Source of the DNA: Portunus trituberculatus
Taxonomy: Eukaryota > Arthropoda > Malacostraca > Decapoda > Portunidae
Reading direction: 5' to 3'
Assembly (NCBI RefSeq): GCF_017591435.1
Contig: NC_059301.1
Location: forward strand, 7,430,549 to 7,494,548
DNA: 64,000 nucleotides
The position numbers were made by a program, and so were the translations under genes. Positions 34,401 to 56,880 of this stretch are shown here, piece after piece; the stretch's first letter is position 1; each line of letters starts with the position of its first letter. A model generated the notes under the pieces. That model was given only the letters and a program-made list of their open reading frames with translations. It searched no databases and was not told the DNA's origin.

Positions 34401-36891
34401 TGAAATGTGCAATACTTTAGTGTTATGTTAAAACTGTTGTGACCATATCTGTAACTTACTTATAGACTGCTCTTATAGAAGGAAAGAAATAAAAAGGTAA
34501 CACAAACTGGTAGTTGGTTTAAATGTAATTGCACTTCAGGCTCTTCAAAGAAACCCTGAGAGACTGATCTGAGGCATGGATAAATCCTCAAGACAATAGA
34601 TTATTTCTGAAGGCTTGTACTCCCAGTCACTATGCTCAATCAGAATCACATCAGTTGGCCATCTCATGAGCCTATTTGCAGTCTCCTCCAGAACACAGCT
34701 GCCCTTCCATGTCAAAATCCTTTCTTTGAATATACAACTTTGTGATTGATATATTTACCATTGTGCACTTAATGAGATGAACAGTATTATATATTACTTT
34801 TTGGTATCTCCCTCCAGGCCTAGATCCTGCAGGACCACTCTTCTACTTTGTGTCCAACGATAAACGCTTGTACAAGACAGACGCAGAGTTTGTGGACGTG
34901 CTGCACACCAATGGTGGCTCCATTATTAAGGTTAGGTCTGGCTTCAGTAATTGTAACTTCTTTGTATTATGATGGATCGCTAGTAAAGATCTTTCATGTG
35001 TACTGACATTTGATGAGACATGCACTTGTGTCATGTCTAATGCTTATGAGTTTGTACTAAGAGACCAAATTGAAGGTAGGATAAATTGGCTATGAGAGGT
35101 CATCACAAAGTACTGAAATCTGGAGGGAAACTTAAGGTAAATGCAAGTCCAAAATTACTTAATTATTTGGCCCTCAATGATCACAAGGTTCATGGAGTTT
35201 GGTTGCCTTTACTATCCTGTCACTATTCTTGCATTCATATTATAGCATGTTAGCACTGCATCACTGATTTGTGGCTGTACAGTGAAATAGGTACGTAGTA
35301 ATAGATTCCAGGATTAATTTCAGAAGCTTCCATTTTACACTTTTGGCTCTGTTGAACATATTCTTATAACTAATGCTATATATCCTCAGAGATGTGCTTT
35401 CACACATGGAATTAACATAGACATTGTTATCTCCCAGGGAGAATGTGGCCTGACAGAGCCGCTGGGTCACGTGGACTATTACCCCAATGGTGGGCAACAC
35501 CAGCCAGGGTGTTTGTTAGGAGAGGGACTTGAGGTGTTCGAGTATGTTGATCTGTTGAGTGAGTACCAGAGACATTCGCCTCACACAAAAACTGAGACAG
35601 GCAAGGAGTTGCAACCTACCACAAAATGGATTGCCATGTTCCTGATTTTTAGAAAGCTAATTAAAGTACCTAATGCTAGCCTTACAAAGAGTGAAAGGTC
35701 ATATAAAACTGGGTACCTTGACCTTTTCCCCTTTCTTTTCAGTTATGTGCTACAAAATCATTCTAATTCCCAAGATGCCTGATAGTAGGAGGTATTTTTC
35801 TGATGATCTGTGGTTGGACAAAAGTGTCTCCTAACTCTTTCCAACAACTCTTGCCTCCAGAGGGTGCATGCAGTCATATGCGGGCCCCACTGTTATGGAT
35901 TGAGAGCATAGCTGCCGTGCCCCCAGCACTGCCCTTCACTTCGTGGCCTTGCTCAGACTGGGACACATATAGCAGTGGCAAGTGTCCAACTTGTGGACAA
36001 GGCTGCCTGAATATGGGTTACCAGACAAAGACAAAGTAAGTTGTGCTATTTTTTGTGATGAAACATCATAGAAAACACTAGGAAATCTATCTGAAGCAGA
36101 GTGAATTGGTCCAAAGATCAACGCCAGAAAATTTAACTCTGGCAAGGTATCACAACTTTGGCATGCTTAACAAATGAAAAGAACTGTTTTCAATATGAGA
36201 TGTATAGAAAAATATACTTAGGGATGTCCTAGAATTTACATGAGGTTGCTAAGGCTGTGGCATAGATGGAGAGTCCCTTCTGGAGAAGAGAGTGGAACCA
36301 GGAATTAGACTCTAAGTAATAATCAAAGTTTGAGTAAATTTTGAGCATCCTTACCAACTTTATCACTCATCAAAAACTTCAAGTGATTAAAGAAAAGATT
36401 ACACAATATTGAGTTTATAGGGGTGTTAACACCTTCTAAGCACAGTGCTAAATACCAGAGGTGCAATGCTTATTTCTAATGCAGGTGAGCTAACTAGTGC
36501 ACATGGTCTTACACATTTCTCTCTTCACTATGGCCTATAAACAACCCCAATGAACCTCTGTGCATCCATTACCTCCCCTCAGCCAAAGGTGTCAGATCTT
36601 GTTGTGTCAAGTTAAAGTGCACAGGTTCACCTATCCGTCAAAATTAGTTGAGAAAACCTGCACAAATTTCTTTTATATTAGTATTTCCAAGAAAACTGAC
36701 TAAAATTAACAAAGTTAAAAACAATAACTTGCAGGCTCCTTCTGAATATGATATATCTAACATAAAATGCACAATTTGTTGTCAGCAAACAATTATTAAG
36801 AGCCTTCCTTCTTTGATCTTCCAGCTTGAGAGGGAGCTATTTCTTGCGCACTAAAGCTGCTGCGCCTTATGCTTTAGGAGACACCCAGTGA
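17998..36891 (+). CDS. secreted lipase, pancreatic lipase/PLA1 family (lipase 2)
   Basis: Predicted extracellular lipase of 349 aa. Exons: 17998-18031, 18984-19116, 19734-19888, 31255-31352, 33477-33630, 34818-34930, 35438-35558, 35861-36035, 36825-36891 (TGA); phases agree throughout and all introns are GT-AG. A hydrophobic signal (MMVQGLLTLLL plus VVAAGA) is followed by IRFLLWTR. HGF at 91-93 is the oxyanion hole; GHSLGAH gives Ser169, GLDPAGP gives Asp194 and GACSHMR gives His275, the family triad in the usual order and spacing. The C-terminus has paired cysteines (CPTCGQGC) and ends YFLRTKAAAPYALGDTQ. Intron 3 (19889-31254) contains antisense POLR2J and many transposons; intron 4 contains a Harbinger-like element. 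The stop faces that of EIF3K 193 bp away. Substrate preference is not determinable. Confidence 0.92.
18079..18150. repeat. (AT)n microsatellite in lipase 2 intron 1
   Basis: About 72 bp of AT dinucleotides starting some 48 bp after the exon 1 donor, followed by ATTT-type tetranucleotides to about 18250. Confidence 0.95.
18340..18552 (+). mobile_element. tRNA-derived SINE, plus strand, poly(A)-tailed
   Basis: An A-box-like TGGTACAGTGG (about 18341) and a B box GATTCGAATCC (about 18393) mark a tRNA-related head. The body ends in an A-run (18540-18550). The 3' half (ATATCTCCTTTATCC, then AAAAGTCCATATTGTATG) matches the tail at 58985-59112, so this is a multicopy family. Confidence 0.75.
18595..18912. 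repeat. (TAG)n/(CAG)n trinucleotide compound array
   Basis: Interrupted TAG, CAG and CAA trinucleotides in lipase 2 intron 1, lying just upstream of exon 2 (18984). Confidence 0.92.
19889..20960. other. start of lipase 2 intron 3, no gene seen
   Basis: AT-rich intronic sequence. Open frames here show no recognisable protein, and no transposon ends were identified. Confidence 0.5.
20961..21004. repeat. (GA)n microsatellite
   Basis: About 45 bp of GA dinucleotides in lipase 2 intron 3. Confidence 0.93.
21133..21437 (+). mobile_element. tRNA-derived SINE with (CA)n tail, nearly full length
   Basis: The head has an A box (TAGCTCAGTGG at about 21136), an anticodon arm (GCTGGCTTCACAAGCCAG, anticodon position CAC) and a B box (GGTTCGATTCC). 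The T stem CCGGG/CCCGG is intact but the 5' acceptor strand does not pair with CCGGGTG, so it is not a functional tRNA gene. A body of about 230 bp follows and ends in (AC)n at 21415-21438. It is preceded by another (CA)n array. Confidence 0.85.
21440..21694 (+). mobile_element. second, 5'-truncated copy of the same SINE
   Basis: The copy lacks the tRNA head, starting near GAGGCAAATGAACAAGCCTC. It continues with CCTGTTCACCTAGCAG and AGTAGGTACGGGATGTA as in the first copy, and ends in (CA)n at about 21668-21694. With the first copy it forms a tandem (CA)n-SINE-(CA)n-SINE-(CA)n arrangement. Confidence 0.75.
22576..22700. repeat. (AAT)n array with interruptions
   Basis: ATA/AAT trinucleotides, partly inverted to ATT in the middle, in lipase 2 intron 3. 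Confidence 0.9.
22957..22962 (-). terminator. poly(A) signal AATAAA, probable 3' end of POLR2J
   Basis: AATAAA on the minus strand about 440 bp after the POLR2J stop, with a second AATAAA about 9 bp away (22966-22971). The 3' UTR between carries (CCA)n and (CT)n microsatellites as read on the minus strand. Confidence 0.45.
23404..26957 (-). CDS. POLR2J: DNA-directed RNA polymerase II subunit RPB11
   Basis: Small alpha-like subunit that pairs with RPB3 in the nuclear Pol II core. Exons on the minus strand: 26880-26957, 24407-24556, 23404-23532 (TAG); 26+50+42 residues = 118 aa, matching the usual 117 aa. Both introns are phase 0 and GT-AG. The protein begins MNAPPTFESFLLFDGEKK. Exon 2 carries the family signature NKEDHTLGNMIRLQLLKDP and FAGYKNPHPLEHKVVLRIQ; exon 3 holds the long C-terminal helix (AITDLISELSLLEERFREAI). 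The gene is complete and antisense inside intron 3 of lipase 2. Its introns contain two piggyBac-type elements and a hAT-type element whose end is only 57 bp from the exon 1 donor. No damage is seen. Confidence 0.97.
23671..24322. mobile_element. piggyBac-type element A in POLR2J intron 2, TTAA-flanked
   Basis: TTAA at 23667-23670 and 24323-24326 bound a 652 bp segment with 15-nt terminal inverted repeats, CCCCTTCCTTACTGC and GCGGTAAGGAAGGGG, one mismatch. A minus-strand frame (23856-24161) contains an acidic C-terminal stretch (DEDSHNYETDSEDIVLED) but no identifiable transposase core. Confidence 0.8.
24916..25755. mobile_element. piggyBac-type element B in POLR2J intron 1, TTAA-flanked
   Basis: TTAA at 24912-24915 and 25756-25759 flank an 840 bp segment with inverted ends CCCCTTCATTACC and GGTAATGAAGGGG. 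It lies between POLR2J exons 1 and 2. It encodes only the N-terminal part of a transposase (25179-25562), so it is an internally deleted, non-autonomous copy. Confidence 0.85.
25179..25562 (+). pseudogene. N-terminal fragment of a piggyBac transposase
   Basis: 127 codons from ATG. The first about 80 residues are Ser/Asp/Glu-rich, as in piggyBac N-termini (DSDDEYLPENDSEASSDD). They are followed by the start of the conserved region, PFSDHRPGTVPALVEDFSGV, then DCFQLFMSDEVI, the usual lead-in to the DDE core. The frame ends at NHV and the catalytic domain is absent, deleted with the rest of the element. A domesticated use is possible but unsupported. Confidence 0.75.
26136..26822. mobile_element. 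hAT-type non-autonomous element in POLR2J intron 1
   Basis: Inverted ends CAAGGGTTCTCAGCC and GGTTGAGAACCCCTG bound 687 bp. The flanking 8-mers CAATAGAG and TGATAGAG agree at 6 of 8 positions, as expected for an old hAT target-site duplication. No transposase frame is present. Next to the ends are the GTACCCC words often seen in such elements. Confidence 0.75.
27140..28735 (+). mobile_element. 5'-truncated LINE with reverse-transcriptase remnant
   Basis: Begins abruptly within the RT domain (SPTLFSLYTEELAARMRR). It contains the catalytic motif YADDVVVMSESAEELQ and the thumb/connection region (KYLGMWMSPDGCVKI) to a stop at 27898-27900. A frame change leads into a second frame (27923-28489) ending with a Cys/His motif, CQMCDLGEDETVEHVVVEC. 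The 5' part including any endonuclease is missing, the normal result of incomplete reverse transcription. The tail (28490-28735) contains (GATCAA)n and a repeat of TGACAGGAAGGGAATGG. It lies in lipase 2 intron 3, starting 0.2 kb upstream of POLR2J exon 1 on the other strand. Clade uncertain. Confidence 0.85.
28736..28966. repeat. two (CT)n arrays
   Basis: (CT)n at about 28733-28808, which follows the LINE tail directly, and at about 28901-28963. Confidence 0.95.
29285..29492. repeat. (CT)n and (CA)n arrays
   Basis: (CT)n at about 29286-29365, a short (CA)n at 29381-29397, and (CA)n at about 29444-29492, which runs into a SINE head. Confidence 0.95.
29495..29590 (+). mobile_element. tRNA-derived SINE head fragment
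   Basis: GGTTAGCACGCTGGGCTCAC resembles the D-arm and anticodon region of the 21133 SINE, and GGATTCGAGTC is the B box. It continues with GCAAATGGGCAAGCCTC, as at 21452, and then passes straight into a LINE tail. Confidence 0.6.
29583..29812 (+). mobile_element. LINE 3' tail, second copy of the family at 1-335
   Basis: Shares CTAATACAAGAGTTAACCAG, CTGGTAAACT and the TTGTTGCCTTTGG tail with 1-335, and ends in an A-run (29800-29809). Confidence 0.7.
29815..29925. mobile_element. right-end fragment of a Harbinger-like element
   Basis: TGACGTCACAACGTAAAGAAAGTC with AATCGACTGAAC, and the end GTGTGAACCCGCCGTAAG, match the right end of the element at 31577-33041. The remainder of the element is absent. 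Confidence 0.55.
30400..30760. repeat. diverged direct duplication, GC-rich
   Basis: Two blocks starting with CTTCCAGA (about 30400 and 30588) continue with a CATCAGT-TGGCC segment, a GGGCCATG or GCCATGCCCCATGG segment and GCCGTGCCGA. They are diverged copies about 185 bp apart. Open frames in both strands have no recognisable product. 29930-30400 and 30760-31254 are intronic sequence with nothing recognised. Confidence 0.6.
31577..33041. mobile_element. Harbinger-like element with ~50 bp inverted ends, in lipase 2 intron 4
   Basis: The left end TAAGGCGGGGTCACATGTG and the reverse complement of the right end (TAAGGCGGATTCATACGTG) align for about 50 bp, including AATTGCAAGTCG. Internal blocks around 31930-31990 and 32850-32915 repeat each other (ACATCGACACCACATTTT and TGTGATGTCACAACGTAAA). 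A transposase N-terminal remnant is at 32007. TAA/TTA next to the ends is compatible with the 3-bp Harbinger target site, not an exact duplication. Confidence 0.72.
32007..32170 (+). pseudogene. Harbinger-type transposase N-terminal remnant
   Basis: From ATG the frame reads MSSFSDDAEAVVAFLLAY, then CLWIRPWLGRRKERTVYHTL. The aromatic/basic block W-x-R-x-W-L-x-R-R followed by YHTL is shared with the remnant at 58361 (LWMRSWLKRRETKSVYHTLL) and is the N-terminal signature of a PIF/Harbinger transposase group. After YHTLI the reading becomes unrecognisable. Confidence 0.6.
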
Positions 36892-37045
36892 ACACTGCAG
36901 TCTGGCACACCACCCAGGAACATGTGCAATTTGAGCATCAGTATATTGTGTCCTAATTTTAATTAAGTGTGCATCATGTTCAAAAACAATAAGCCTATGC
37001 AACAAGTGTGATAAGACAATGAAAGACAACTACTCTACTAAACAG

Positions 37046-37051
37046 TTTATT
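37046..37051 (-). terminator. poly(A) signal AATAAA of EIF3K
   Basis: AATAAA on the minus strand 33-38 bp past the EIF3K stop codon, in the short gap between the convergent EIF3K and lipase 2 genes. Confidence 0.7.
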
Positions 37052-37083
37052 TGTTTCCACCTTTCTGCTTCACGCTGACACAA

Positions 37084-37936
37084 TTATCTACAGGCAGCCA
37101 TGATGCCGGCCACTGAGTCAAAGTCAATCTTCTCAGTGATGTTTTTAGTCTTGACCGTCTCCTCCTGGTTGCCTACAAATATGCACCCATCATCATTCAT
37201 TTTCCAGCCATACTTGTTCATCCATGCCTGCTGGGTAGCATCTGAATGGGAAAGAGGTTATAAGGATAAACTTTCAGTATCTAATACAATGTGTAAGACA
37301 ACAATTGAAATCCATAATTACAAGGAACCCTCATTAAAAGGAGAAAAAAATGTTACATATATCAACAGAAGGAAAAATGTGCAAATTTTATTACTAAATT
37401 TTACTGAATCCCTTCTTTTGTCTGGGCATGTTTAGCAAAATTTTTCACGAACCACTAGTGCGGCAGTCACTCACCGTCAACGTTGCCCAGAAGCTGCCCC
37501 AGCACATGCCTCTCAATGTGCTGGTAGGTGATGCTGATGACGTGGCAGATGTACTTGCGGATGCTGTCACTGAAGTCCTTTATGCCAGCTGTCTGTAGAA
37601 TGCAACAAAATTATTTAAACTGGCTTCTTAGGTAATGCTAAAAACTTGTTTACAGATTGACTGAAAAGCCAAGCTAGAGGCAAAGAAGTACTTCATAATC
37701 ACACATGTCAGTCTAACTTAAGATAATAAAAGGATGGGAAAGGAGCTCTGAAAACTTAATATATTTATTAAATTCAGAATTAGACAATCCATTTGGAACT
37801 TGAGGTGTTGTATTTGGTAGAAATGTACCGATGCATTGGAATCGGCGGTATCTGCCCATTTTTTGGGTATCGGTATCGGCTTATTTTAAGCCGATACTTC
37901 CGATACCTAAAAGGAATTTACTACTTAGTGATATAT

Positions 37937-38001
<65 letters not shown>

Positions 38002-38894
38002 ATATAATACGGCGTATTAAGTTTCCGTATGTCATAGAATACTGTTTCCTGTGGTAATAAGCCACAACCTCTAAATTGGACATATATGAAATGCGTATAG
38101 GCTGAACTCCGGCATCCTGTTACACGGTCGGTCATGAGTCACCACGCATTCTCACTGTCTCTGTCAGACACTGCTCCTCCACCCACACAAACACACTGCA
38201 GTCTGCTCGAGAGTTATGGTTTGACCGTTTGATATTTATTTTATCATCTTTCCTTGTTATCTATAGGATTCTAATTTGACTGGTGACCTATAAATATTAA
38301 TTCTAATTATAAGACACCAAAGAATATATATTTCTATTAGTAAACATAAATAAAGGCACTCTAATACGAATACAGCTTGCAGCTATTTCAAGAACAACTC
38401 AACCTCTTGTCAATTTCTGTTTTGTTATCTTTAATTATCATGATTTATTCAATATTTTTTTTTTTTTTTATCATTCTGCTGCTAGGCTAATACAATCATC
38501 ACCTACTGGCTTTCAGCCTCGGGTTAACCACTCGTGGTCACAGCAATTATAAGGAAAAATAAATTATGTTCATAATTTTAATTTAAGTTAAAACGTAATA
38601 GTGTAGGTTTAGGTAGGCCAAAAATTCTGGAGCAGCGTTACAACACTGGGCGACCTTCAAGCTTTGTAATGTGTCGTAATTGACAGTTTGTAACTTTGTA
38701 GGCTATAGTAAACGTACATCATACTGAATTACGAATATCTGTATTAAAACGAGGCAAATCTCTCCTTCTCCCCCCCCCTCTCTCTCTCTCTTTCGATCAA
38801 TTGATCGATCAACACACACACACACACAAGAGAGAGAGATAGAGAGAGAAAGTGTGAGTGTATATGCCTAGACCTAAATTATCTCTGTACTATC

Positions 38895-38973
<79 letters not shown>

Positions 38974-41900
38974 TCCTTGTGTGTGCTTCATCACCCAGAT
39001 ATTCCGTTCACTATAGAGTCTTTTGCCCAACGTGGTATCACTGAACCAGAAATGCATCTTTGACAACTCAGGTTACTGGGAAGCTACCAAGCGTGTGAGC
39101 GACTATTATTCCTTGAGTGTTGAAAATATAAAACATTTATATAAGACTGGTATGGTCAATTATTTAGTTTTTGTAATTTTATTAAAATGGGAAATGAAAA
39201 GAAAAAAAAAAAATAAAATAAAATAAAATAAAAAAAACAGCAAGCCAAGAGAAGCTCTCTAGGTGTAGCAAGACAGGAGTGTGTGGAGAACCTTACCAGA
39301 TCAGCATATTGGTGCTTCTCCGCCCAGAAGGTGCGGAACTGACACATCTCCAGCAGGTCATGGAGGTACATGATGCGCTTGATGTTGTCGTCCTCCATCT
39401 GAATAAGTTGAATGACAAGTTTTCAATAACATATATTGCAACATTCATGCTAACAAGTCATGAAGTATGTGAAGCATGTTGACATTACCTGACTATGTAT
39501 AGATGTACTTCAGGACCAAAATAGTAGAAAATACAAAATATAACAACTCATGGTATCTAAAGATGTTATTGGTAAAGCAGAGTTTAAGTACAAATAACAA
39601 TAATGTTTTTAAATATAGAAAATGACCATGATCAACAAACACCAATATAGTGCAACTTTTAATACAAATGATAATACTTGTAGTAGTTTGATCATAATGC
39701 TGATTAAGCTGTGTGAAGTATATACATATACCAATGACAGTAATCTAGCAGAATACATAACTGACAGGTTAGAGCTAAATGCCATCTTGATAAGTTTTCT
39801 GGACCACCACAAGTCACAGTTCAGGAGGTGTCAACAGTACAGCTGCATTCACTCAACACTTACCTGGTCCTGGCCAAGGAGGCACTTGCAGAGGACAAAG
39901 TCAGTGTGTGGGAGGTTGGTGAGAGCCTTGATGAGGATCTGGCATGCCACTGTGCTCTGGTAGGTGCCAGGGTTGAACTGGTACAGCTTGAGGAGTGCCA
40001 AGTTGGCCTCCAGATCATAGGTGTTCTCTCTGGCCTGCAGTTCCACGTACCTCTCCAGTGTGGCAATGTTCTCTGGGTTATACCTGGCATTGGGGGAAGG
40101 GTATGAAGAGTGCTGAGACCTACACAAGGCTTCAAGATCTCTAAACTGAATCATACGTGTGATGTAAGATAAAATTATGATTAAGAGCTATCTTTCTATT
40201 TACCAGACCAGTAATCTTACACAAGGTGACCCACACAGAAGTTACTTAGGTAGATAACTTAAATTTACAAAGATGTCTTAGATATTGGTCTATTAATTTG
40301 TTCAGAGATCAAAAGTTTCTATTAAGCATCAGCACTAAAGATAACCATGATTTCTGCCTGGCTCCCATCATTCCTGTGCCATGTACATCACCGGGTAAAG
40401 ACAGCAAACATTCAGCCTGTGACGGCACAAGAGATTCTATGGCTGATGTGCCAGCACTCATGTTGATTACCTCATCATGATGTCATATATCATATCCACA
40501 CAGAAATTTACCTCACATGTCACCTGACTGCTCCTACCACACACAGAAAACTTTAAATAGGACTAAGTTCCTCACATAGGATATTCAGTCTCTCTCTCAA
40601 TGATCAGGAAAACCTGCCAACATAGAATTATAGAGCAGTCATAATGATTAGATTACAATAATGAGTTTGCCTATAGTATGTTTCCCTATAGTGTGCAACC
40701 AATGCATACATGATAATAATAAGAAGGTACTATTACAGTCTTACATCAAAATCAACATGGCTTTTCTCACCCTTGCCATGTTATAGAGCTTTTCATTCTG
40801 AGTAATTTGAACCCATATGTACCCGAGGCAAATAGTTTATAATGCTGACAACATTATTATTATTTTTTTTTTTTTTTATTTATTTATTTTTTTTTTTTTT
40901 TTTTTACACTTATGGGGATAATGAGCAACACCTGCATGTTTGATGGATTGACAGGCACTGAGGAACGCCGTTATGTGTGTTCATTCGTGTGTGTGTATTG
41001 TCACATTGTTTGCACACACGTGAAATGAATGGCGATGATTGGTTACTTTGTTTAGGCATGCAGCCACTGACCAATAAAAATAAGACATAATAAATCTAAC
41101 CAATCTGAGCAATTTATGGAGAAAACTCATTTGGTTTGAATTAGTCTATGGAAGACGTCTCAACAGGCAGAATGTCACCTCAATTGTTTCTATTATGTTG
41201 CCAGATTTTATGAAGAGAAATAAGGTATATAATGATTTCTTATTAATTTCTTAGAATTACTCAGATAAGGCTAGTTTGCTTTAGTTAAATCAGATTAATT
41301 GAGTTAGATAAAGTTAATTTGTTTTGAAGAAGGCATATCAGCGGTCACCTCAACTAGGTTACGTTAGGTAAAGCTTAAGTTAGGGTTAGGTTAGTTTTAG
41401 CTAAATAAGATAAGTTTCAATAGGGTGGCACAGCCTGCAGTGAACAGCAGTGGCAGTGAGTACCTCACAACAATAAGTCAAAATTTTTGACTATTACCTT
41501 TGTGGTACTTTGTGATAACAAAACTATTTTCTTCTGATACATTTTGATCTGTTTTCTATTAATCATTTTATTGTTTTCATCACAATACAGTACTTTCCGA
41601 GGGAACAGACCGTTTTTGGAGGGAAGGGGGAGGGAGAATATAAAAATGTATTCATTTGCAACAGAAACGAAGTGCAGATTCATTCAAAAACATGTCGAAA
41701 ACTACCAGAAAAAAATAGCTTTATCCTGAACTGAGTGTTTGGTGTGAGATGGTAAATTTACCAATAACAATACTATGAATACAAAAGGCTTCCTGGCTGT
41801 ATTATAACCATAATGTTACACAATCTTGCCACAAAGGTCTCTGGTGCTCCACACACCATTAAATACAAGGAAAATTATGGAAAAACTACTCTGCACTTAT

Positions 41901-42567
41901 CATTAAAGCCAGCTGTGACCTCACTGAACATTTTCCTGTGTGTCTCACAACACAAGGGGGCAGTCACAGCCTGTCCTCTAAACACAACTCTCTTCACTCA
42001 CACAAAACTACATGCATTCCTCACGCAAAATTTGAAATCGAAAAAAAAAAAAAAAAAAGTCCTTTTTCATCCTTTGGAGTTTCCTTCTAATTACTTTCTA
42101 TTCAATTTGTTTGGGGGACTGGCACCTCAGTGGACTTTTTTCACATTTTCGTTGCCCTTGACCGCTCTTCCCTCAAAAAAAAAATAAACCGGCCAGTGTT
42201 GCCTGGCCCGCCCTCGCCCACCTCACTGGCTCCATAAGTGCCCCTTCCTCCTTAGTCCAGACCTTGCCTCAGGAGGATACCTGCTCATTGCCGAGACTGA
42301 GGCGACGCAGCCCAGACATGCACACGCCTCACATGGTACAGAGAACCCATTCCCTGAGTAAAGCAAGCAGGCGGAAGGAGCGCCTTGTGACACCTGGCGC
42401 CGCACTCCCCCACACCTCCTGGCTGCCGGTAATTACCCTCACCTGCCCATCTCTCCTCGTCACTGCACACAGCGTGGAATAATTTGCTGTATGTTTGGTG
42501 CTTACCTCTCAATGCCCCGCAGCATGGAAGCCACGGTGCCCCGCATAGCCTCTGCCTGCTCGGCCAT
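37084..42567 (-). CDS. EIF3K: eukaryotic translation initiation factor 3 subunit K
   Basis: Subunit of the cytoplasmic eIF3 complex, which scaffolds the 43S preinitiation complex on the 40S ribosome. Exons on the minus strand: 42506-42567, 39864-40083, 39297-39398, 37475-37592, 37084-37241 (TAA); 660 nt, 219 aa, against 218 aa in human. Phases agree and all introns are GT-AG. Recognisable stretches: YNPENIATLERYVELQA, YDLEANLALLKLYQFNP, ALTNLPHTDFVLCKCLL (N-terminal helical repeats), MYLHDLLEMCQFRTFWAE, FSDSIRKYICHVISITYQHI, then the winged-helix end MNKYGWKMNDDGCIFVGNQE and IDFDSVAGIM. It converges with lipase 2 and diverges from TTC8. Intron 1 (40084-42505) holds a LINE tail; intron 3 (37593-39296) holds a (TA)n array and palindromic repeat DNA. 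Confidence 0.97.
37815..38005. repeat. palindromic ATCGG-rich block plus (TA)n, possible DNA-transposon end
   Basis: TACCGATGCATTGGAATCGG is followed by a hairpin whose arms are GTATCGGCTTA and TAAGCCGATAC, then (TA)n at about 37938-37999. The form resembles termini of hAT-like elements, but no matching opposite end was found. Confidence 0.35.
38760..38970. repeat. (CT)n, (CA)n and (GA)n microsatellites in EIF3K intron 3
   Basis: Short C- and CT-runs at 38769-38792, (CA)n at 38811-38828 and (GA)n at about 38899-38969. Confidence 0.92.
42055..42190 (+). mobile_element. LINE 3' tail, third copy
   Basis: GGCACCTCAGTGGACTTTTT, TTTTCGTTGCCCTTGACC and TTCCCTC with a terminal A-run correspond to the tail at 250-335. 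It lies in EIF3K intron 1. Confidence 0.6.
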
Positions 42568-42905
42568 GTTGCTTGTTGACAAGGGAGCGTTCGAGTCTGC
42601 GCACACTGAATTTTGTGAATTATTGTATGTATAGATTGACAACATTTTGTATTTAGTTGCATCCTATAACAATAATATATTAGAAATACATATAGACGTC
42701 AATACCATGATAGAAATACAAAAAACTTTGTTAATTGATATTTTCGCGTAAAATTCAAGCTATTTTTTTTAATAGCTATTCTAGCATAAATTATTTTCTT
42801 CCAATACACACAGAAGCTTACCAAAGATTAATGGAATGTTGTAGTGGTGAAGTGGAATAAGTATGCAGATATGTACTTATTTTATTGTGGTTCGAATTCT
42901 TATAG

Positions 42906-42919
42906 GTTGTCATGGCGAC
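42906..42919. promoter_or_regulatory. RFX X-box in the EIF3K-TTC8 divergent promoter
   Basis: GTTGTCATGGCGAC fits the 14-bp X-box form GTNNYC-AT-GRNNAC, two half-sites around AT. It is 339 bp upstream of the EIF3K ATG and 651 bp upstream of the TTC8 ATG. RFX factors are known to drive BBS and other ciliary genes through X-boxes, including bbs-8 in nematodes, so TTC8 is the likely target. Inferred from motif and context. Confidence 0.6.
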
Positions 42920-43569
42920 GGGTGACATCAACAAACATTCCGGAGCTTCAAAGTGGGAGAGGCTGGCGGGTGGCAGGCTGGCAGGCTGCAGAGTGAAGGA
43001 AATGTTTGCTGTGTTGTGCTGATTGTGGTGGACAGAAAATATTTTAGCATTCCAACAATCACGTGAAGGGGGAACAAGAAGAACACATGGTTGGAATGCT
43101 TTAGATTCATTATACCAAGAATTGAGGAGACAGATGAAGTATGACTTTGACAGATTCGATAAAGTGAGATAAAAATCAGACGTAACAAATATTGATAGAC
43201 AAAAGAGATAAGCACCCGAATTGCATCAAGAAATTTCCCTTACAATTAATGACAAAATCAGGACCAACTGTACATATATATATATATATACCTTGTTTGG
43301 TCACACTGTTAAAATCTAGTTAAACAAAATAGTTGAAACCCTCTACGCCACGAAAATAATATACATTCGATAACTTGTGAGCTCGTTCGTAACCTGCCCT
43401 TCTTTAATAATGACATACAATGAACTGACGAGTGTGTGAAAGGGCTGACTTAAAGTTCCCGCTAGTTGAACGAAGCACGGTGTTGACTGGACGAGGCGCT
43501 TCATTAACTTCATAATCATAACTCATAAAGTCTCACGTGTAAAGGACGGCGAGGAACACAGACGGAGCG

Positions 43570-56235
<12,666 letters not shown>

Positions 56236-56372
56236 AATATATTAAGGTGAGTTGTGTTCTGTGATCTCAAGTTAATGTAGTAAAGATGTATCTGTATGGT
56301 GTTAGTAAAGTATTTAGGTAACATTTGGTGCTTTTTAATAGTCCTTACTAACATGATGGTTGTACAGATTCT

Positions 56373-56378
56373 AATAAA
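56373..56378 (+). terminator. poly(A) signal AATAAA of TTC8
   Basis: AATAAA about 138 bp past the TTC8 stop. Another weaker A/T-rich signal lies directly after the stop (56236-56250). Confidence 0.6.
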
Positions 56379-56639
56379 TCTGTTCACTGGGTTGCATGAA
56401 GGTAAGATTTGCTCTATTTTGATGGGAAGATAATGACATTGCTAGTTTTTGTGGTGGAAAGTGAAGGATATTTGTAGCACATTGTAGTGAAAGTCAAAAC
56501 TGTGAAAATATCCTGGAATGTTGAATGGAGCCCTAGATTATATGAAAAAAGTGATTTACCTTGGATGAGGCAGACTAAGTAAACTGTCCCACAAGGCTGA
56601 GTACTGTGTAGGTTAAACTGACATAGTCTTCAGGTGTGG

Positions 56640-56880
56640 CTTTCTTCATAACCCTTAACCACACTCGCTTAACATCCATTCCATTCACACATGCTAATCA
56701 TCTCAGCATTCACTGTTCTGCATGTCTAATTAACTTTCTCAAAACACCAATGCTCATTTTCTCATTTCTCATTGAATTTCTGATTGTTACTCCACGTATA
56801 CTCCTCAAACACTTCATTTCCATTGCATTTGACTGTTTCTTCTTTGCTAATCACACATTCAGTATTTTAGCACTGTGCAG
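56640..56880 (-). mobile_element. LINE C-terminal fragment
   Basis: Minus-strand reading gives AMEMKCLRSIRGVTIRNSMR followed by NEKMSIGVLRKLIRHAEQ and a stop. This is the block after the RT thumb of many LINEs (FEMKCLRRI-GVT-RNE). Internal stops show decay. It is not obviously continuous with the LINE at 59423-61277. Confidence 0.5.
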
